64,000 nucleotides of DNA from Conchocele bisecta (taxonomy: Eukaryota; Mollusca; Bivalvia; Lucinida; Thyasiridae): positions 10,180,899 to 10,244,898 of the forward strand of contig CM055275.1 of assembly GCA_029237695.1 (NCBI GenBank). Direction: 5' to 3'. The translations under genes and the position numbers were made by a program. Below are positions 44,688 to 57,900 of this stretch, one piece after another. The notes under the pieces were generated by a model, which saw only the letters and a program-made list of their open reading frames with translations, had not been told where the DNA came from and ran no database searches. Position 1 is the first letter of the stretch. Every line of letters begins with the position of its first letter.

Positions 44688-44985
44688 TTCACCAACATTG
44701 CAAAGTATACCTTTCTAGCAAAGTATACTAACTTTGAGGGAGAAATTTTCACTTTTAGGATAAATTTATTAATTTTTAGTATACTGAATTTATTACATTA
44801 TCACAGCCATTTTGGCTGTGATAATGTAATAAATTCAGTATAATAATTCTGCATACTTTTAATCATCAAATATGTGCAGTGGTTAGTTCTATATGAACTA
44901 ATGCATTTTGGGAAAAATAAATGATTACTCCCTCAAAGTATACTTTGCTAGATAAGCATACTTTGCAATTTTGGTGAAATAGGCT
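44688..44985. mobile_element. Family B MITE
   Basis: The full element has left end 'gtagcctatttcaccaac' and right end 'ttttggtgaaataggc', with centre 'cagccattttggctg'. Confidence 0.85.
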
Positions 44986-45234
44986 CGTTCGATAATATAG
45001 TAAACTATTTCAGTTAAGAAGTCCCCCCTCCTCTAATCCCCTAATCCGAAACCCTGGATCCGCGCCTGAAACGTATCGTAGGAAGAACAATCTGGCTATA
45101 GCACGCGAGTTATCACGGGCGATAACCGTGTTTCCTTAATATTTTAACGGACATTACTATTTATTCTCTGTATTTATTTGTTGATGTGCAATGATCATAC
45201 TTTATAATCTGTCGAAAAGAATTTGTTCCAGATG

Positions 45235-45480
45235 GTCCGATAAGGGAGATAACACCTGAGTTACGCTCATATTATCTGACCATCCGGGCATGTATTGTTT
45301 GTTACATGTACCTCCCTTATCGGATCGCCGTATTTCACCGATATTCATTTCAAAATAATGCAATAATTTCCGTAAATGACGTCAAGAGTTGATGCAAATT
45401 CCAGAGCTCATGCTGATGAGCTGTGAATTTTGCATCAGTTTCTGACGTCACTTACGGAAATAATTCCAGATTTTCAAACC
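45235..45480. repeat. Two adjacent hairpins
   Basis: The first pairs 'tccgataagggaga' with 'ctcccttatcgga' (45235-45330). The second pairs 'aatttccgtaaatgacgt' with 'acgtcacttacggaaat' around 'gagctcatgctgatgagc' (45370-45470). Confidence 0.65.
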
Positions 45481-45501
45481 CATCATCAACGGTTATACGG
45501 C

Positions 45502-45859
45502 AATAATTCCAGCACAAAAATATTTACACAATTACCTAACATTTGATTGGTCCGTAGCAAGTCTCTGTCCAAAATTTATATCCCAGTAAACTCCATGCCG
45601 AACTACTTTCCGTAACCGTCAGGCGCAGTTAAAATAATTCTTAAGAAAACGGAAAATAAACACATTTTCTTGATGAATTTATTTCAAATGCTGGAATTAT
45701 AAGGAATGAATGGCCTTTTTGTGGAATTTATCGGGGATATACACTTGGAAAAGTCGCGGGAATACTGGACGAGGCCTTCCGGCCATCGTCCAGTATTCCC
45801 ACGACTTTTCCAAGTTTATACCTCGATAAATTCCTCAAAAAGGCCATTCATTCCTATAA
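45502..45859 (-). mobile_element. Family F MITE, reverse orientation
   Basis: The element starts 'aattccagcacaaaaata' and ends with the hairpin arm 'aggccattcattcctata'. It is full length. Confidence 0.85.
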
Positions 45860-46088
45860 GGGAGATAATCGCAGAACCCAGTTAATACGTGGACAAGGAA
45901 AAACATTAATATGGCCACATTATCATAGGTATGTGAAGGAGACAAGAGTTAATTAATAGTACATACAAGTAACTAAATGTCACGTGATCCTGGATTTAGA
46001 AACAGATTTAGTTAATATATAATATATCTAAACACTATCCAAGATAATCAATCTCAACCTCACAGTCTCAATAACCTCCAATATATAC

Positions 46089-46158
46089 AGTGGAACCTCT
46101 CTAAACCGGACACCCTGTGAGGTCCCCAGGTTGTCCGGTTTAGAGATGTTCCACTACA
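46089..46158. mobile_element. Family H pogo-like hairpin MITE
   Basis: The ends are 'cagtggaacctctctaaa' and 'tttagagatgttccact'. Flanking text for more than 60 bp on each side is the reverse complement of the flanks of the copy at 38294 ('caatctcaacctcacag', 'acacatgcatgtg'). The two loci are copies of one larger unit. Confidence 0.8.
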
Positions 46159-46690
46159 ATTCCGTGGTAAGAGCTCTGAAACACATGCATGTGTTCATTG
46201 CAATCACGAACACTGATAAACATCAGCGATATTTGACAGTGAAATCGGTCACAACTGAACACATCGATGTCGCAAGGTTGTTCGGTTTAGCGACGTTCCA
46301 CTGTATTAACGAGATTTCTGTATATACGGTAGTCAACCAACATAACAATTACTGTGAAATGTTCAACATTATTTAAAAATACATTTATCACATGAAATAA
46401 CCCATTTCATAAATGTGTTATGACACACCTGTAATAACACCTGAAGCGAATTTGATTGGCTGGCCGCATCACCCTAATTACGTATTCGTATAATGCGGCG
46501 ACGTTCTGTTAGAGATGTCCGTAATGACGTCCGTCTTGGCGCGACAAAGCAATGATGTCTTGACGTTGACGTCATCATGTTTTAAACGTCATTAGAAGCG
46601 TCCGTGACTCGTTAAAATTACTGCAATTGTCAGAATTATCTCACCTTTGGTAGTACATGTGTATGCAGTTTTACAAAGGACAGGAAGTTG

Positions 46691-47132
46691 TTTTATCCCG
46701 TCAACACAGTGCGTATGTGCCGTGAAACACGGTGCCTTGAAACATTTTTGATATCCAGTCAATACTATTTTTTGGCATTTTACAGCCATTTGTAGGTGTT
46801 GACGGGATAAATAGAATAGTAGGTTAGTGCCGTGAATGGGAAAAAATATCTGGCGCGGCACGGAAACGGGATGTGCTCGACAGAGCCTCGCCCATCCCGT
46901 TTCCTGAGCCTTGCCAGATATTTTTTCCCATTCACTGCACTAACCTACTAATCTCTACCTATTTTCTTTATTTCTTAACCAAAGTATATGTTGTGACCAC
47001 TCATTTGAACCGTCTCGGCGAGACGGTTCAAATGAGTGGTCACAACATATACTTCTGATGAGAAATAAAGAAATTATTCAGCCTTGCCGGATATTTTTTC
47101 CCATTCACGGCACTAACCTACTATTCTCTATA
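46691..47132. mobile_element. Family E MITE with nested Z-type hairpin
   Basis: A full family E copy (46691-46955) is followed by a hairpin on 'gaaccgtctcggcgagac' (about 46965-47080) and then a second family E end ('ccttgccggatatttttt', 47088-47132). The same arrangement occurs in reverse at 56340-56560. Confidence 0.75.
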
Positions 47133-47436
47133 TACTTGCCAAGTATAGTAGAAAACCGTATTACAGTGGTACCTCCCTAAACCGACACCCTGGCACATTG
47201 CTGTGATTTGCAGTCATGAACAGTCACTATAATGGGATCTACTACACTGTGAACCCATTCAACTTAATCAGACATAAAGAACAATGTTTCCGGTCTATAG
47301 AGGTTCCACTTTAATTTGATGCGAATGTGGAGTTCATTCATATATCCACATGAGCCCCGTGTCACAGACGTTTTGTAGAATGGCACCATCGCAGTTAATT
47401 CCGATCCTGTGAAATGTGTCGATTGGGGCGCAGCAG

Positions 47437-47668
47437 GGCCCCGTTTCACTAAACTTCGTACGACAAAAATATTCGTAAGTGCAAATTTAGGATCATCTGG
47501 AAATTTCAATTGATGGATTTACTTTTATTGAGCATATGCATCATATGCTCAATACATGTGAATCCAATAATGGTGTGCACGAAAACGTTGCTAATGTGAA
47601 ATTTACAGACTATCATACTTTTGCAGTTACGAACATTTTAGTCGTACGAAGTTTAGTGAAACGGCCCA
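47437..47668. mobile_element. Family A MITE
   Basis: The ends are 'ggccccgtttcactaaac' and 'gtttagtgaaacggccc', with centre 'catatgcatcatatg'. Confidence 0.85.
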
Positions 47669-47669
47669 C

Positions 47670-48025
47670 TTTTCTGTGACACCATATATCGTCCGGAGTG
47701 TGTATGCGTGTAGCTCCATATTACGCAACAAGTATTGCAATACGTATGTAAAATATCGAATGTCTTATATCCTCTTCTGATGTTTTAGAACCGTGTACAT
47801 AAATTATGTTAATTGTCAACATTAGAAATGTACATATAATACGTTTAAACGGTAGGTATTGTGATGAGTAGAAGTGAGTCGTCTCTTATAATTCTACATT
47901 AAGTGGCAACTGTGCATGTACATTGTGTAATTGTTCTGTATGCGATTTTGTTCAGTTCATGAGACGTAAATAAATAAATAAACTCAAACTAGAATTATGA
48001 TAAATCATGTCCGAATACGTACAGA
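47670..48025. other. No gene; possible retroposon tail
   Basis: The stretch ends in 'ttcatgagacgtaaataa' and then an (aata)n run. The same 'gatgagacgtaaat' text flanks the foldback element at 60.27 kb. This looks like the 3' end of an old retroposon. Confidence 0.4.
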
Positions 48026-48027
48026 AC

Positions 48028-48408
48028 TCCAGATAAGCTGCGTATTTGCCAATTAAAATTGCCAAAAACCCAATTGAAATCAATTGGCGAGTATCAAAAA
48101 GCAATAACAAATTTGTGGTACCTTTATCATGCTACAGAAAACAATAAGCAGACCACAAATATAGCATATTTTTATTATTTTCCATGAAAACACATCCTGG
48201 TATGTCATTAGAATTGTCTCCAATGAGACAATTCTAATGAAATTCCAAGACATGTTTTCATTTGGAAGCAAACTATTCAATAATTGCTGTCTGTTGATGT
48301 GTAAACAGTAATGTGATTTTATTTCACCCAATTAAAGTATTAAAATACCCAATTGCTTCAGAAATGATGGAGTGAAAATACTCAATTACTAATTCCTTAT
48401 CTGGAGCG
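48028..48408. mobile_element. Family Z hairpin MITE, long form
   Basis: The outer arms are 'ctccagataagctgcgta' and 'ccttatctggag'. The inner arms are 'cattagaattgtctccaa' and 'gagacaattctaatga'. It is related to 39545-39749. Confidence 0.75.
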
Positions 48409-48719
48409 TTGTACGTATTCCTTTTCTCATCTACGAGTGATAAATAGTGTGTGGGATACGGTCAGGCGAAGATTAACTTTCACGACACAAGACATAATTA
48501 ATTGAGGGTCATATGCGAACAAACAAGTATTACTTTATATAAATAATGATAATTATTAAAGATGAATGTTATATTGTTTGGAAGACCCATTAACATACGG
48601 AAAATGGGTAAAAATGTGTGACCCGACACGACAAAGGGTATGAATAAAGCAAATTAGGGCAAAAGGTGTTCAGGGCGTATAAAAAAAATAAGCCCGATTA
48701 TTATCTAGACCACTGACAC

Positions 48720-49100
48720 TGTTTGCTGAACAAGTGCTTGAGTACGCAAGATATAAAACGGTTATTACGGTATTTAACGAATAAAACCATGAGCTGTTGC
48801 GTTTACTGGGGTGAACAATACATTTATCTGTTTAAAGTGCGTGGTTGTATTATTTATATTTACACTGAATGTTCTGATAGTTTCATAAATGTAAATAACG
48901 AAATATAGCGTTCACATTAAGATTAATCTTGTTTTACGTCATTTTGTCGCAATTCCTGGAACAGCGACGTTGCCGGTCAATAGCGTGCAGTTATTGACAA
49001 ATTCGTAGAAATTAATGACGTCAAGCGAAATTTAACCAATCAACAACACCGCGCGACGTCACGTGGGTCTAATGTAATGTATTGGGATGTAAACGCAATA
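48720..49100. mobile_element. Family G MITE, decayed copy
   Basis: The copy contains 'accatgagctgttgcgtt', 'tgtttaaagtgcgtgg' and the ACGTCA-rich segment 'ggaacagcgacgttgccg'. The right edge reads 'gtaatgtattgggatgta'. Confidence 0.55.
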
Positions 49101-49206
49101 CATCGAATGGGCGTTTGCATTATGAATTTATAAAAGGTGTAAATAGTGTTGTATAATTCTGCAACATATCGTAGTATCAGGGTTGCATAGCCTATATGTG
49201 GCTGTG

Positions 49207-49525
49207 ACTGGAGAAATAGAGAATAGTAGGTTAGTGCCGTGAATGGGAAAACATATCTGGCGCGGCACGGAAACGGGATGTGCTCGGCAGAACATATCTG
49301 GCGCGGCACGGAAACGGGATGTGCTCGGCTCTCTGCCGAGCACATCCCGTTTCCGTGCCGCGCCAGATATGTTTTCCCATTCACGGCACTAACCTACTAT
49401 TATATTTATCCTGTCAACACCTACAAATGGATGTAAAACGCAAAAAAGAGTATTGACTGGATATCAAAAATGTTTCACGGCATCGTGTTTCACGGCACAT
49501 ACGTACTGTGTTGACGGGATAAATG
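49207..49525. mobile_element. Family E MITE with duplicated arm
   Basis: The left arm segment 'atatctggcgcggcacgg' occurs twice in direct order before the hairpin turns. The right end is 'gtgttgacgggataaat'. Confidence 0.75.
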
Positions 49526-49573
49526 GTGCAGATCCAGATCATCTGTGCATCCGCACAGTCTGATCAGCGTCTG

Positions 49574-49806
49574 GCGCCCGTTTCACTAAACTTCGTAGGA
49601 CTAAAATGTTCGTAACAGTCAATTTATATTAGTCTGTAAATTTCACATTAGCATTGCTTTCTTGTAAACAATTATTGGATTTACATTTATGGAGCATAGG
49701 CTGCATATGCTCAATAAATGTAAATTCATCAATTGTAATTGCCAGACTATCCTAAATTTGCACTTACGAACATTTTCGTCGTACGAAGTTTAGTGAAACG
49801 GGCCCC
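49574..49806. mobile_element. Family A MITE
   Basis: The ends are 'cgcccgtttcactaaact' and 'agtttagtgaaacgggcc'. It is followed within 10 bp by part of a family E element (49812-49932). Confidence 0.85.
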
Positions 49807-49811
49807 AGCAC

Positions 49812-49932
49812 TGAAAATATCTGGCGCGGCACGGAAGCGGGATGTGCTCGGCAGAGCCTCGCCCATCCCGTTTCCTAAGCCTTGCCAGATATTTTTCCCA
49901 TTCACGGCACGTACCTACTATTCTCTATATTT
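49812..49932. mobile_element. Family E MITE, second module only
   Basis: The hairpin 'gaaaatatctggcgcggc' to 'gcacgtacctactattct' is present and the first module is missing. Confidence 0.75.
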
Positions 49933-50317
49933 ACGTCCATATTCGGTGTAATGACTGATTTAGTGATTCTGTCGTAACGGGTCACAATATAGAGTCCTGT
50001 GATTTTAGATCAAATGACATGTGCGATTTTTCATGAAAACTATTTATAGACACTGTGATATTTTATGTATCTCACGTCGCTAGTTGACTGGTAAGAATAT
50101 TTCATCAACTTGCGACGTCATTTATGGAAAATATCGTGAATTTTGTACATATGTTTCATGAGATAGCGAACCTCTTCTTAGGTACAAAATCACAATTCAA
50201 TTTGAATTATCAAATCGGAAATCCCGAGAAACAACGCAATTGAGCAACCTGTAGACGTTGAGATTTGTCATAGCTACACTGTACTACTGTAACGCTACAA
50301 CTTCCCGCCATGGTTAA

Positions 50318-50697
50318 TCAAGGTGTATGATCACGTGGCTACAACAACAACAACAAGTGCTGAAACTTCCAAAAGCCCTCCGGCCTTCTTTTATTTTGTC
50401 CTTATTATGTAACGGATTTTGATGAAATATGGCGCATCAAACGCGTCTTGTTAAGCTGCATTTGGTGGTGTCGGTAATTTGACCCACACTATGTCGTTTT
50501 TGCAAACACGACATACGTATGTACCGAACTCCCGGGACCACCAAATGCAGCTCATGAAGACCATATTTCATCAAAATCCGTTGCCTATTAAGGAAAATAT
50601 CAAATAATACTTACTTTGGAGTGGGCGCGCTTTCAACACTTTCAGCCATTGTTGTTGTTCTTGTTGTAACCACGTGATCATGCACCTTGTTAATGGG
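50318..50697. mobile_element. Family L MITE
   Basis: The outer arms are 'aaggtgtatgatcacgtgg' and 'ccacgtgatcatgcacctt'. The core hairpin is reduced compared with 23738-24128. Confidence 0.85.
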
Positions 50698-51291
50698 CTA
50701 TCCTGTGCCGAGCATACGATAACATTGTAGTAGTTTTCAAAAGCTTGTATCAAGGCGTAGTCTGCATTTAGCGATGTGGGTCTAATTTTCGGCGCATTAC
50801 CAAGTTCATCCACTAGCGATTGTTATAAAACATATAAATTAAATTGTCAGTGCAATCCAATGATAAACATTTCTTCCAATGTTCCTTGCCTTCAAAATAA
50901 GATTGTTGTTAGATTAAAATTCGCGTTAGCGCGTTTAGCAACACAGGATTCAGCCATCTTGAATCTTGACTTGTTGTTGGAGTTTTCGGGGTATGTTCCG
51001 AAAGTTTCAATAAATTTGCTAATTCGGCCAGAGTTTTAATTGGTTGTTGATCATCTCACAGATAAATGAGGCACAGTGAAAGAAAACTCGAAACGTTTCT
51101 ATTGTTCATGATTTCAACAATATTAAAGAGCAGATTAATGGTGGACGCAGAAACTCACGGTAGGTTCGTGAACAGAATGGCCTAAATGGCAAAATTTACC
51201 TGGTTTTAATCCAAATACTGCATTTAGTGGCATTTTAAAATACTTAATGTAGATAAGTCATGTTTATTTTAATCGCTGTTGTACATTTGTC

Positions 51292-51565
51292 TTTCTAATG
51301 CACTCTATAAATATCACGCAATCTGATTGGCTGATGGTCATACATTACAGGTATATCATTATTGATGAACGGTCGCAAATTATTTCAATATGTATTCCTA
51401 CGCCAGTAGTAAAGGAGTGCTTTAGAAAAGGTTAACCGCATTGTAATTTTGAAATTTGCGGCGTATATCAGAAAATGATAGGTCGGAAAACATTAAACAG
51501 ATTTTCCGACCTATCAATTTCTGATATACGCCGCAAATTTGAAAATTACAATACAGATAACCCTA
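51292..51565. mobile_element. Family Q element, copy 1
   Basis: A unique left part ('cacgcaatctgattggct', 'attacaggtatatcatta') joins a hairpin ('ttgcggcgtatatcagaa' and 'ttctgatatacgccgcaa'). Copy 2 is at 55855-56150. The two flank the group of exons 51747-55789. Confidence 0.75.
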
Positions 51566-51746
51566 TATTACAATCTTACAATACAGTTACCCCTATATTA
51601 CAATACAGATAACCGTATAATAAATTACAAAATAATATGTGAATACCCAGAAATCTCCGACTACCCCGAAAACTGGCGTCACTACCATACAACTAGAGCA
51701 ACATAATAATATATATACACATTGCATACTTTCTCCTCATTTGCAG

Positions 51747-51946
51747 AGTTACGTGCACGACACAGACGTCAACATATCGAAGCAACACGTGAAACCCGAA
51801 GTAACTATGGATACCGATCACGTGATTATAAACACATCTGGGAAACAACATCACAGCCGGAAGTTGCGTCGATTTAAGCGCCGTCATCTATCGATTATGG
51901 AGAATATTATCCGGGAAATGCAAAAGTACGCTTTGATGCCGGTGAA
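51747..51946 (+). CDS. Exon 1 of six (phase 0-2), basic segment
   Basis: The acceptor is 'ctttctcctcatttgcag' and the donor is 'gtgaa|gtaagtat'. It encodes SYVHDTDVNISKQHV..., then a very basic stretch 'HHSRKLRRFKRRHL' with possible furin-type sites, then 'SIMENIIREMQKYALMPV'. The two bases left over ('aa') combine with 'a' of the next exon to form Lys. The frame is open upstream of the acceptor too, so the exon could extend left. Confidence 0.65.
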
Positions 51947-54900
51947 GTAAGTATTGTATAATGCACCTAATCATGAAATACATATATATACGATGCAAAT
52001 AAAAAATCAACATAGTTACGTTCTTATCGGGGAAAATAAACAATTTCCGGTGGGATATCGCTAGTTCCGGTATCTATATTCCTATGCGCACCTGCCTAAA
52101 CAGCAAATATCACGGTCAAATATCGGTACTTCCGGAAATATGCTTCGCTACGCTGGCATTGATTGCAAATGGCAATGCACATTTCTTACCATATACAGTC
52201 TAAAAAACTTACTTATTTTTTGCCCTAGTTTCTCGACCAATGAAAGAACAGCATTTCGTCTCAATTAATCGCATATTGTGACACATTTGCCAATATTAAA
52301 ATAATCCTTAAATGTTTAGCCACTATATTTAGAACTGATGTTAAGCCTTGTTGTCATCAGTTCACGAGACGCAAAGCATATTACCGCCCACACACGCGCT
52401 CACTTCGTGTCACACCGCCAATCACATGCTAGTATAGCGATTCGAAATCACGTTTAGGGGCGGAGCTACGAAATTAATTTATTAAAAATTCACTATATGA
52501 ACTATAACTATTATTTATTTAAAAACGTGTTTCATGAAATTACGCAGATGTCCAAAGGTTCACATTTGGACATCTGCGTAATTTCTCACTGCACAATAAA
52601 TCCCTAAACCATTGTTGGGAACTTAAATCCTAGTTTAATACGCTCCTCTAACCCTAGTTTGGGCTAAAACTGCCAATCTTAAACCATAGTTTGGGCAATT
52701 AGTGTGCACTTGGCAGCAGACTGCTTCTTGAAACTAGCCTAATCCATGGTTTGGAGATTAAACCCTAGTTTAGGCTGCCCAACTGGTAGTTTCAGTGCCA
52801 AATTCACAATAATTTCATAATTCCAGCACATAATTCCGGCCTTCGTCCAGTATTCCCGCGACTTTTCCAAGTTTATGCCCCGATAAATTCCACAAAAAGG
52901 CCATTCATTCCTATATTGAACCCCTATTTGACACTCAAACATGGGTTTAGGACATTTATGGGAATCATACTTTCAACAAGTCATTTAGGGAATGATTGTG
53001 CAAACCCAGAGCCGAAACTAGGGTTTGAGGAGCCTAAAGTAGGGTTTGATGAGCCCAAACCAAGGTTTCAGGAGTCCAAACTCGGGTTTGAGGAGCCTAA
53101 ACTAGGGTTTAAGCTGCAAACCACGGGTTAAGGAATTATTATGCAGTTTGGCTTCCATACATAACCTCTACATCAGATTCAAGGACGGGAAAACCAGCTA
53201 TATACTAATACGGAATCCAAAGTTCGTCGTGAAGGACAAAAAGATGGACCGCACCGCCGCAATAGCAGGCTCGGACTTACGAAAACCGGCGAGTGGGAAT
53301 GACTCACAGAAACCAGCGAGTGGAACTGGCTCATTAAATCTGACCAAAATAGGGCAACACACGTCAAAGGTTTGTACTTAAGGAATAAAACCATGGGCTG
53401 TTGCGTTTACTGGGGTTAATAATGCAGTTGGTATGTTTAAAGTGTGTGGAGTCCAAAGGACGTGGAGCCTGAAGGACTCCTCGCAAACTTTAAACAGAAT
53501 TATAAGGAATGAATGGCCTTTTTGTTGAATTTATCGGGGATATAAACTTGGAAAAGTCGCGGGAATACTGGACGAGGCCTTCCGGCCTTCGTCCAGTATT
53601 CCCGCGACTTTTCCAAGTTTATACCCCGATAAATTCAACAAAAAGGCCATTCATTCCTATAATAACATGACGGCTTTGCATGGACCCAATCATAGTCATG
53701 TCAAGGTGCAATGCGTTGAATGTGTGCTTCCATTATTTATTTATGGACAGTGTAAATATTTAAGGAATAAAACCATGGGCTGTTGCGTATACTGGGGTAC
53801 GTAATACATTTGGTCTGTTTAAAGTGCGTGGAGTCAAATGTATTGTACACCCCAGTAAACGAAACAGCCCATGGTGTATTACTTATATTTACGCTGAATA
53901 TTATGATAGTTTCAAAAATGTAAATAACCAAATATGGCGTTAAAATTAATATGAATGCATGTTCATCTGTATGGTGAAATGAACTGAAATATTGTTCAAA
54001 TCAATGTAAATGTACAGTCGAACCTCCCCGAACGGCCATCTCTCTACAACAACACCCTCTCTATAGCGGCCGCTATTTTATATCCCAAATGGATGATTTC
54101 CTCTGAGTCTAACCCTTAGACTGTTGAGCACGAAACGTGTCGTCTGCTGTTGCTTATGCCTTCTTTCTCAATAAAAACATGTTTTGACAGCATTGGAAAT
54201 GATTCTAAAATGTTGCCAAAGCATGTTTTGATGGTAATTATCGAAGAAACTAAATAAACAGCGGACGACAACATTTAATTTAGCATTAACCTCCCTACAA
54301 CAGCCACCTCTCCACAACAGCCAGTTTTGCGTCTTCCCATGGGTGGCTGTCGTAGAGAGGTTGCACTGTACATGTATTCACGAAATTTAAAATTGGACCA
54401 CGGCGCAATAATTACATCTCCCAATTTAACCCTTTGAACCCGAAAACCCGTTATAGCGGTTTATGCAAACCGTGCAGATTCATATGAGCCGGCTCGTAAC
54501 GAGCCGTCTCATCAGGATCTGCACTATTTGAAAGTAATTTTCATATTGTTTAGCACAAAAAATACCCCCTTTTCATAAATGGACTAGTCTGAAAACCATT
54601 TTGTGACAATTAGATCGGCTGCAAAATGAACATATTAACATCCATTACAGTTGCCTAGGGGTGAAATGGTTAAAAAATACGGATGTATCTCCATTCGTTG
54701 TTTCACATGGCAATTCTGCATTCGGTTCACATATTAAAAACCCTTTGGAATGGTTTCTTGACATTCTATGCATACCGAGACGATGACTGAAAGATGTGTC
54801 ATGCACAAACATGATAATTCTCATATGCCTCGGGATTAGTTGCGAACAGTAACTGTTGCAGTCTACTCCCGTACGTACGTACTGTACGTACGGGAGTAGA

Positions 54901-57900
54901 CTGCAACAGTTACTGTTCGCAACTAATCCCGAGTTATATGAGAATTATCATGTTTGTGCATGACACATCTTTGTAGATGTAAGAGTAACTGTTCGCAACT
55001 AGGCAGGGAGATGTGTGCATTTGCGCTCGTGGACAAGCGTGAGTTTCTAGTCATGATGTGTGTATTCCTCTGTCATAACAGGCACCTGTAGCTGGTGCCT
55101 CTGCTCCTGCGGCGACTTCATCGGCGACTTCAGGAGTTCATGACGCCACAAATAGCCAACCGGGACAGCCGATAAACAGTGAAACAGAATTGTATACAAA
55201 CCTGGTACAAGGACAACTAAACAATACTGTAGAAAATATGTCAACTGAACCGAACAATAGCCTCATATCGAGGGAGCCAAATAAGGTTGTACCGAATTTA
55301 CCAAATAATGCCATTGCAACAGAACAAAATAGTAATGCGAATGAACAACCAATTACCGTCATACAGGGCCGACCAGATGCTATTAAACCTGAACAACCTA
55401 TTAACGTCATACACGGACGTCCAGACACTGTAGCACCGGGACCGCCTATTAACATTGTAGCAGTACAGCAGCATGGTATTGCACCTGGCCAACATAATAA
55501 CACTGTACATAGACAACCAACTGTTATCGCCCCTGCTAAACCTGTTAACGCGGAGCATGCAAAACTAAATATCATTGCGTCTAAACCACCTATTAACTCG
55601 GCACCTGGGCGACACAGCATTGACAGAATTCCACACCAACCAGACACTAGTCATAGAGTTATACACAGAGAGCATAATGTGGGAGTCTCGGCGAATGTCA
55701 AGGCGTCAAGGAAATCATCAGTTGCGACGCGGATAAAACATACACGTACAGGATACCATTCCGGGCTGAATAGAAAGATAGGAACCACGGTATGTTGCAT
55801 ACATGTACCTAGTTGTGTTAAACTGGACCATATTACAGGAATAGACGATATTTCTAATGCGCTGTATAAATATCACGCAATCTGATTGGCTGATGGTCAT
55901 ACATTACAGGTATATCATTGTTGATGAACGGTCGCAAATTATTTCAATATGTATTCCTACGCCAGTAGTACAGGAGTGCATTAGAAATAGGTTAACCGCA
56001 TTGTAATTTTGAAATTTGCGGCGTATATCAGAAAATGATAGGTTGAAAACATGTTTATAGGCTCCGCTAGCGCGTCGCCATTAAACAGATTTTCCGACCT
56101 ATCATTTTCTGATATACGCCGCAAATTTCAAAATTACAATACAGTTAACCCTATATTGTATTTATTTTTATTTATTTTTATGAATTTACCGAGGTATGCA
56201 CGTTTAAAAGGCCAGCAATACTGGATGGAGGCCGGAATCCCTTCAGTCAATATTGGAGGACTTTTAAATGGGCATATCCGGATTAAGATAGAAACGTGTT
56301 TTCATCATGACCCTGTGTAAAGTGGTTTGATTGAAGATATATAGAGAATAGTAGGTTAGGTCCGTGAATGGGAAAAAATATCTGGCAAGGCTCAATAATT
56401 TCTTTATTTCTCATCAGAAGTATATGTAGTGACCACCATTTGAACCGTCTCGCCGAGACGGTTCAAATGAGTGGTCACAACATATACTTTGGTTCAGAAA
56501 TAAGGAAAATAGATAGAGAATAGTAGGTTAGGTCCGTGAATGGGAAAAAATACCTGGCAAGGCTCAGGAAACGGGATGGGCGAGGCTCTGTCGATCACAT
56601 CCCGTTTCCGTGCCGCGCCAGATATGTTTTCCCATTCACGGCACTAACCTACTATTCTATTTATCCGGTCAACACCTACAAATGGCTTTAAAATGCAAAA
56701 ATAAATATCCCCAGTCACCGCACATATTCATACGCAGTGATTAGGTCGTATTGACAGGATATCAAAAATGTTTCATTGCACCATGTTTCACGGCACATAT
56801 GCACTATGTTGACGGGATAAAAACATATACACATATTACATATATAAATAGGTTATAGTCACCTTGTATGTACATGTCTGTTGTCAGTGCAACACTCATT
56901 GCCTGATAAACGTAAATGCTTGGATTTAAGGACGGCACTGGCTCGATGACCTTGCATGTCGTCTCTCAAGAAGGGGAGAAAGGAAGGAGGTGGATACAGA
57001 GAAAACCGGACCCAGGGGGCCTAGCTCTTATTAGAATAGTCCTCTCTGCGTGACCAGACTCTCCTTCAAATATGATACACGGGACCACCTTTTAAAGTCC
57101 CCATCTGAAAGGACTAGAAGAGCAGGAAATACAAAGTATCTCAGAAATACTGACGCCCGGGAACTGAACCCTGAATCGAAACCGGGTCGCCAGCGTGGCA
57201 GTCCGACGGTGTTACCCCTCGGCTGCTCTATCATTACCTGATAGTAAATGTAAATGCTTTGATTTAACGACGGCACTGGCTCGATGACCTTGCATGTCGG
57301 GAATAATCCGATAGGATTATGCTAGCATGAAGTTGTCTTGCTCAAGGACACGCCGAATCGACCATTCGCAGTGGTCGAAATGGGAATCGAACCCGGGGGC
57401 TCCCGATCCGAAGTCCGACGCTCTACCTACTGAGCATATCCGGCCAGCCATTCTTTTTACATGATAGATGACAGCTTGCTTTTTTATATCAAAACAGGCG
57501 CCCCCTGGTGAGACGGAGCCGCTGACGACGCCCGCGGACTACGTCTACGAGTACGAAGAACTCGGCTACACGACAACAACGCCCTCTCCCGGTAAGTCAC
57601 CTGGGGGCCGTTTCACTAAACTTCGTACGACTAAAATGTTCGTAAGTGCAAAATTATGATAGTCTGTTAATTTCAAATTAACAATTGTTTCTTGTAAACA
57701 CTTATTGGATTTACACTTATTCAGCATAGGCTGCATATGCTCAATAAATGTAAATCCATCAATTGCAATTTACAGACGATCCTAAATTTGCACTTACGAA
57801 CATTTAGTCGTACGAAGTTTAGTGAAACGGGCCCCAGGTATGATCAGGAACGGCAGACGCTCAACAGTGATCTGTTACTGGGCTCCGTTTCACTAAACTT

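Noticed and set aside
52620..53140. Telomere-like AACCCTA repeats
   Set aside because: The units are about 24 bp with mixed text and inverted halves. They are not a short perfect telomeric repeat.
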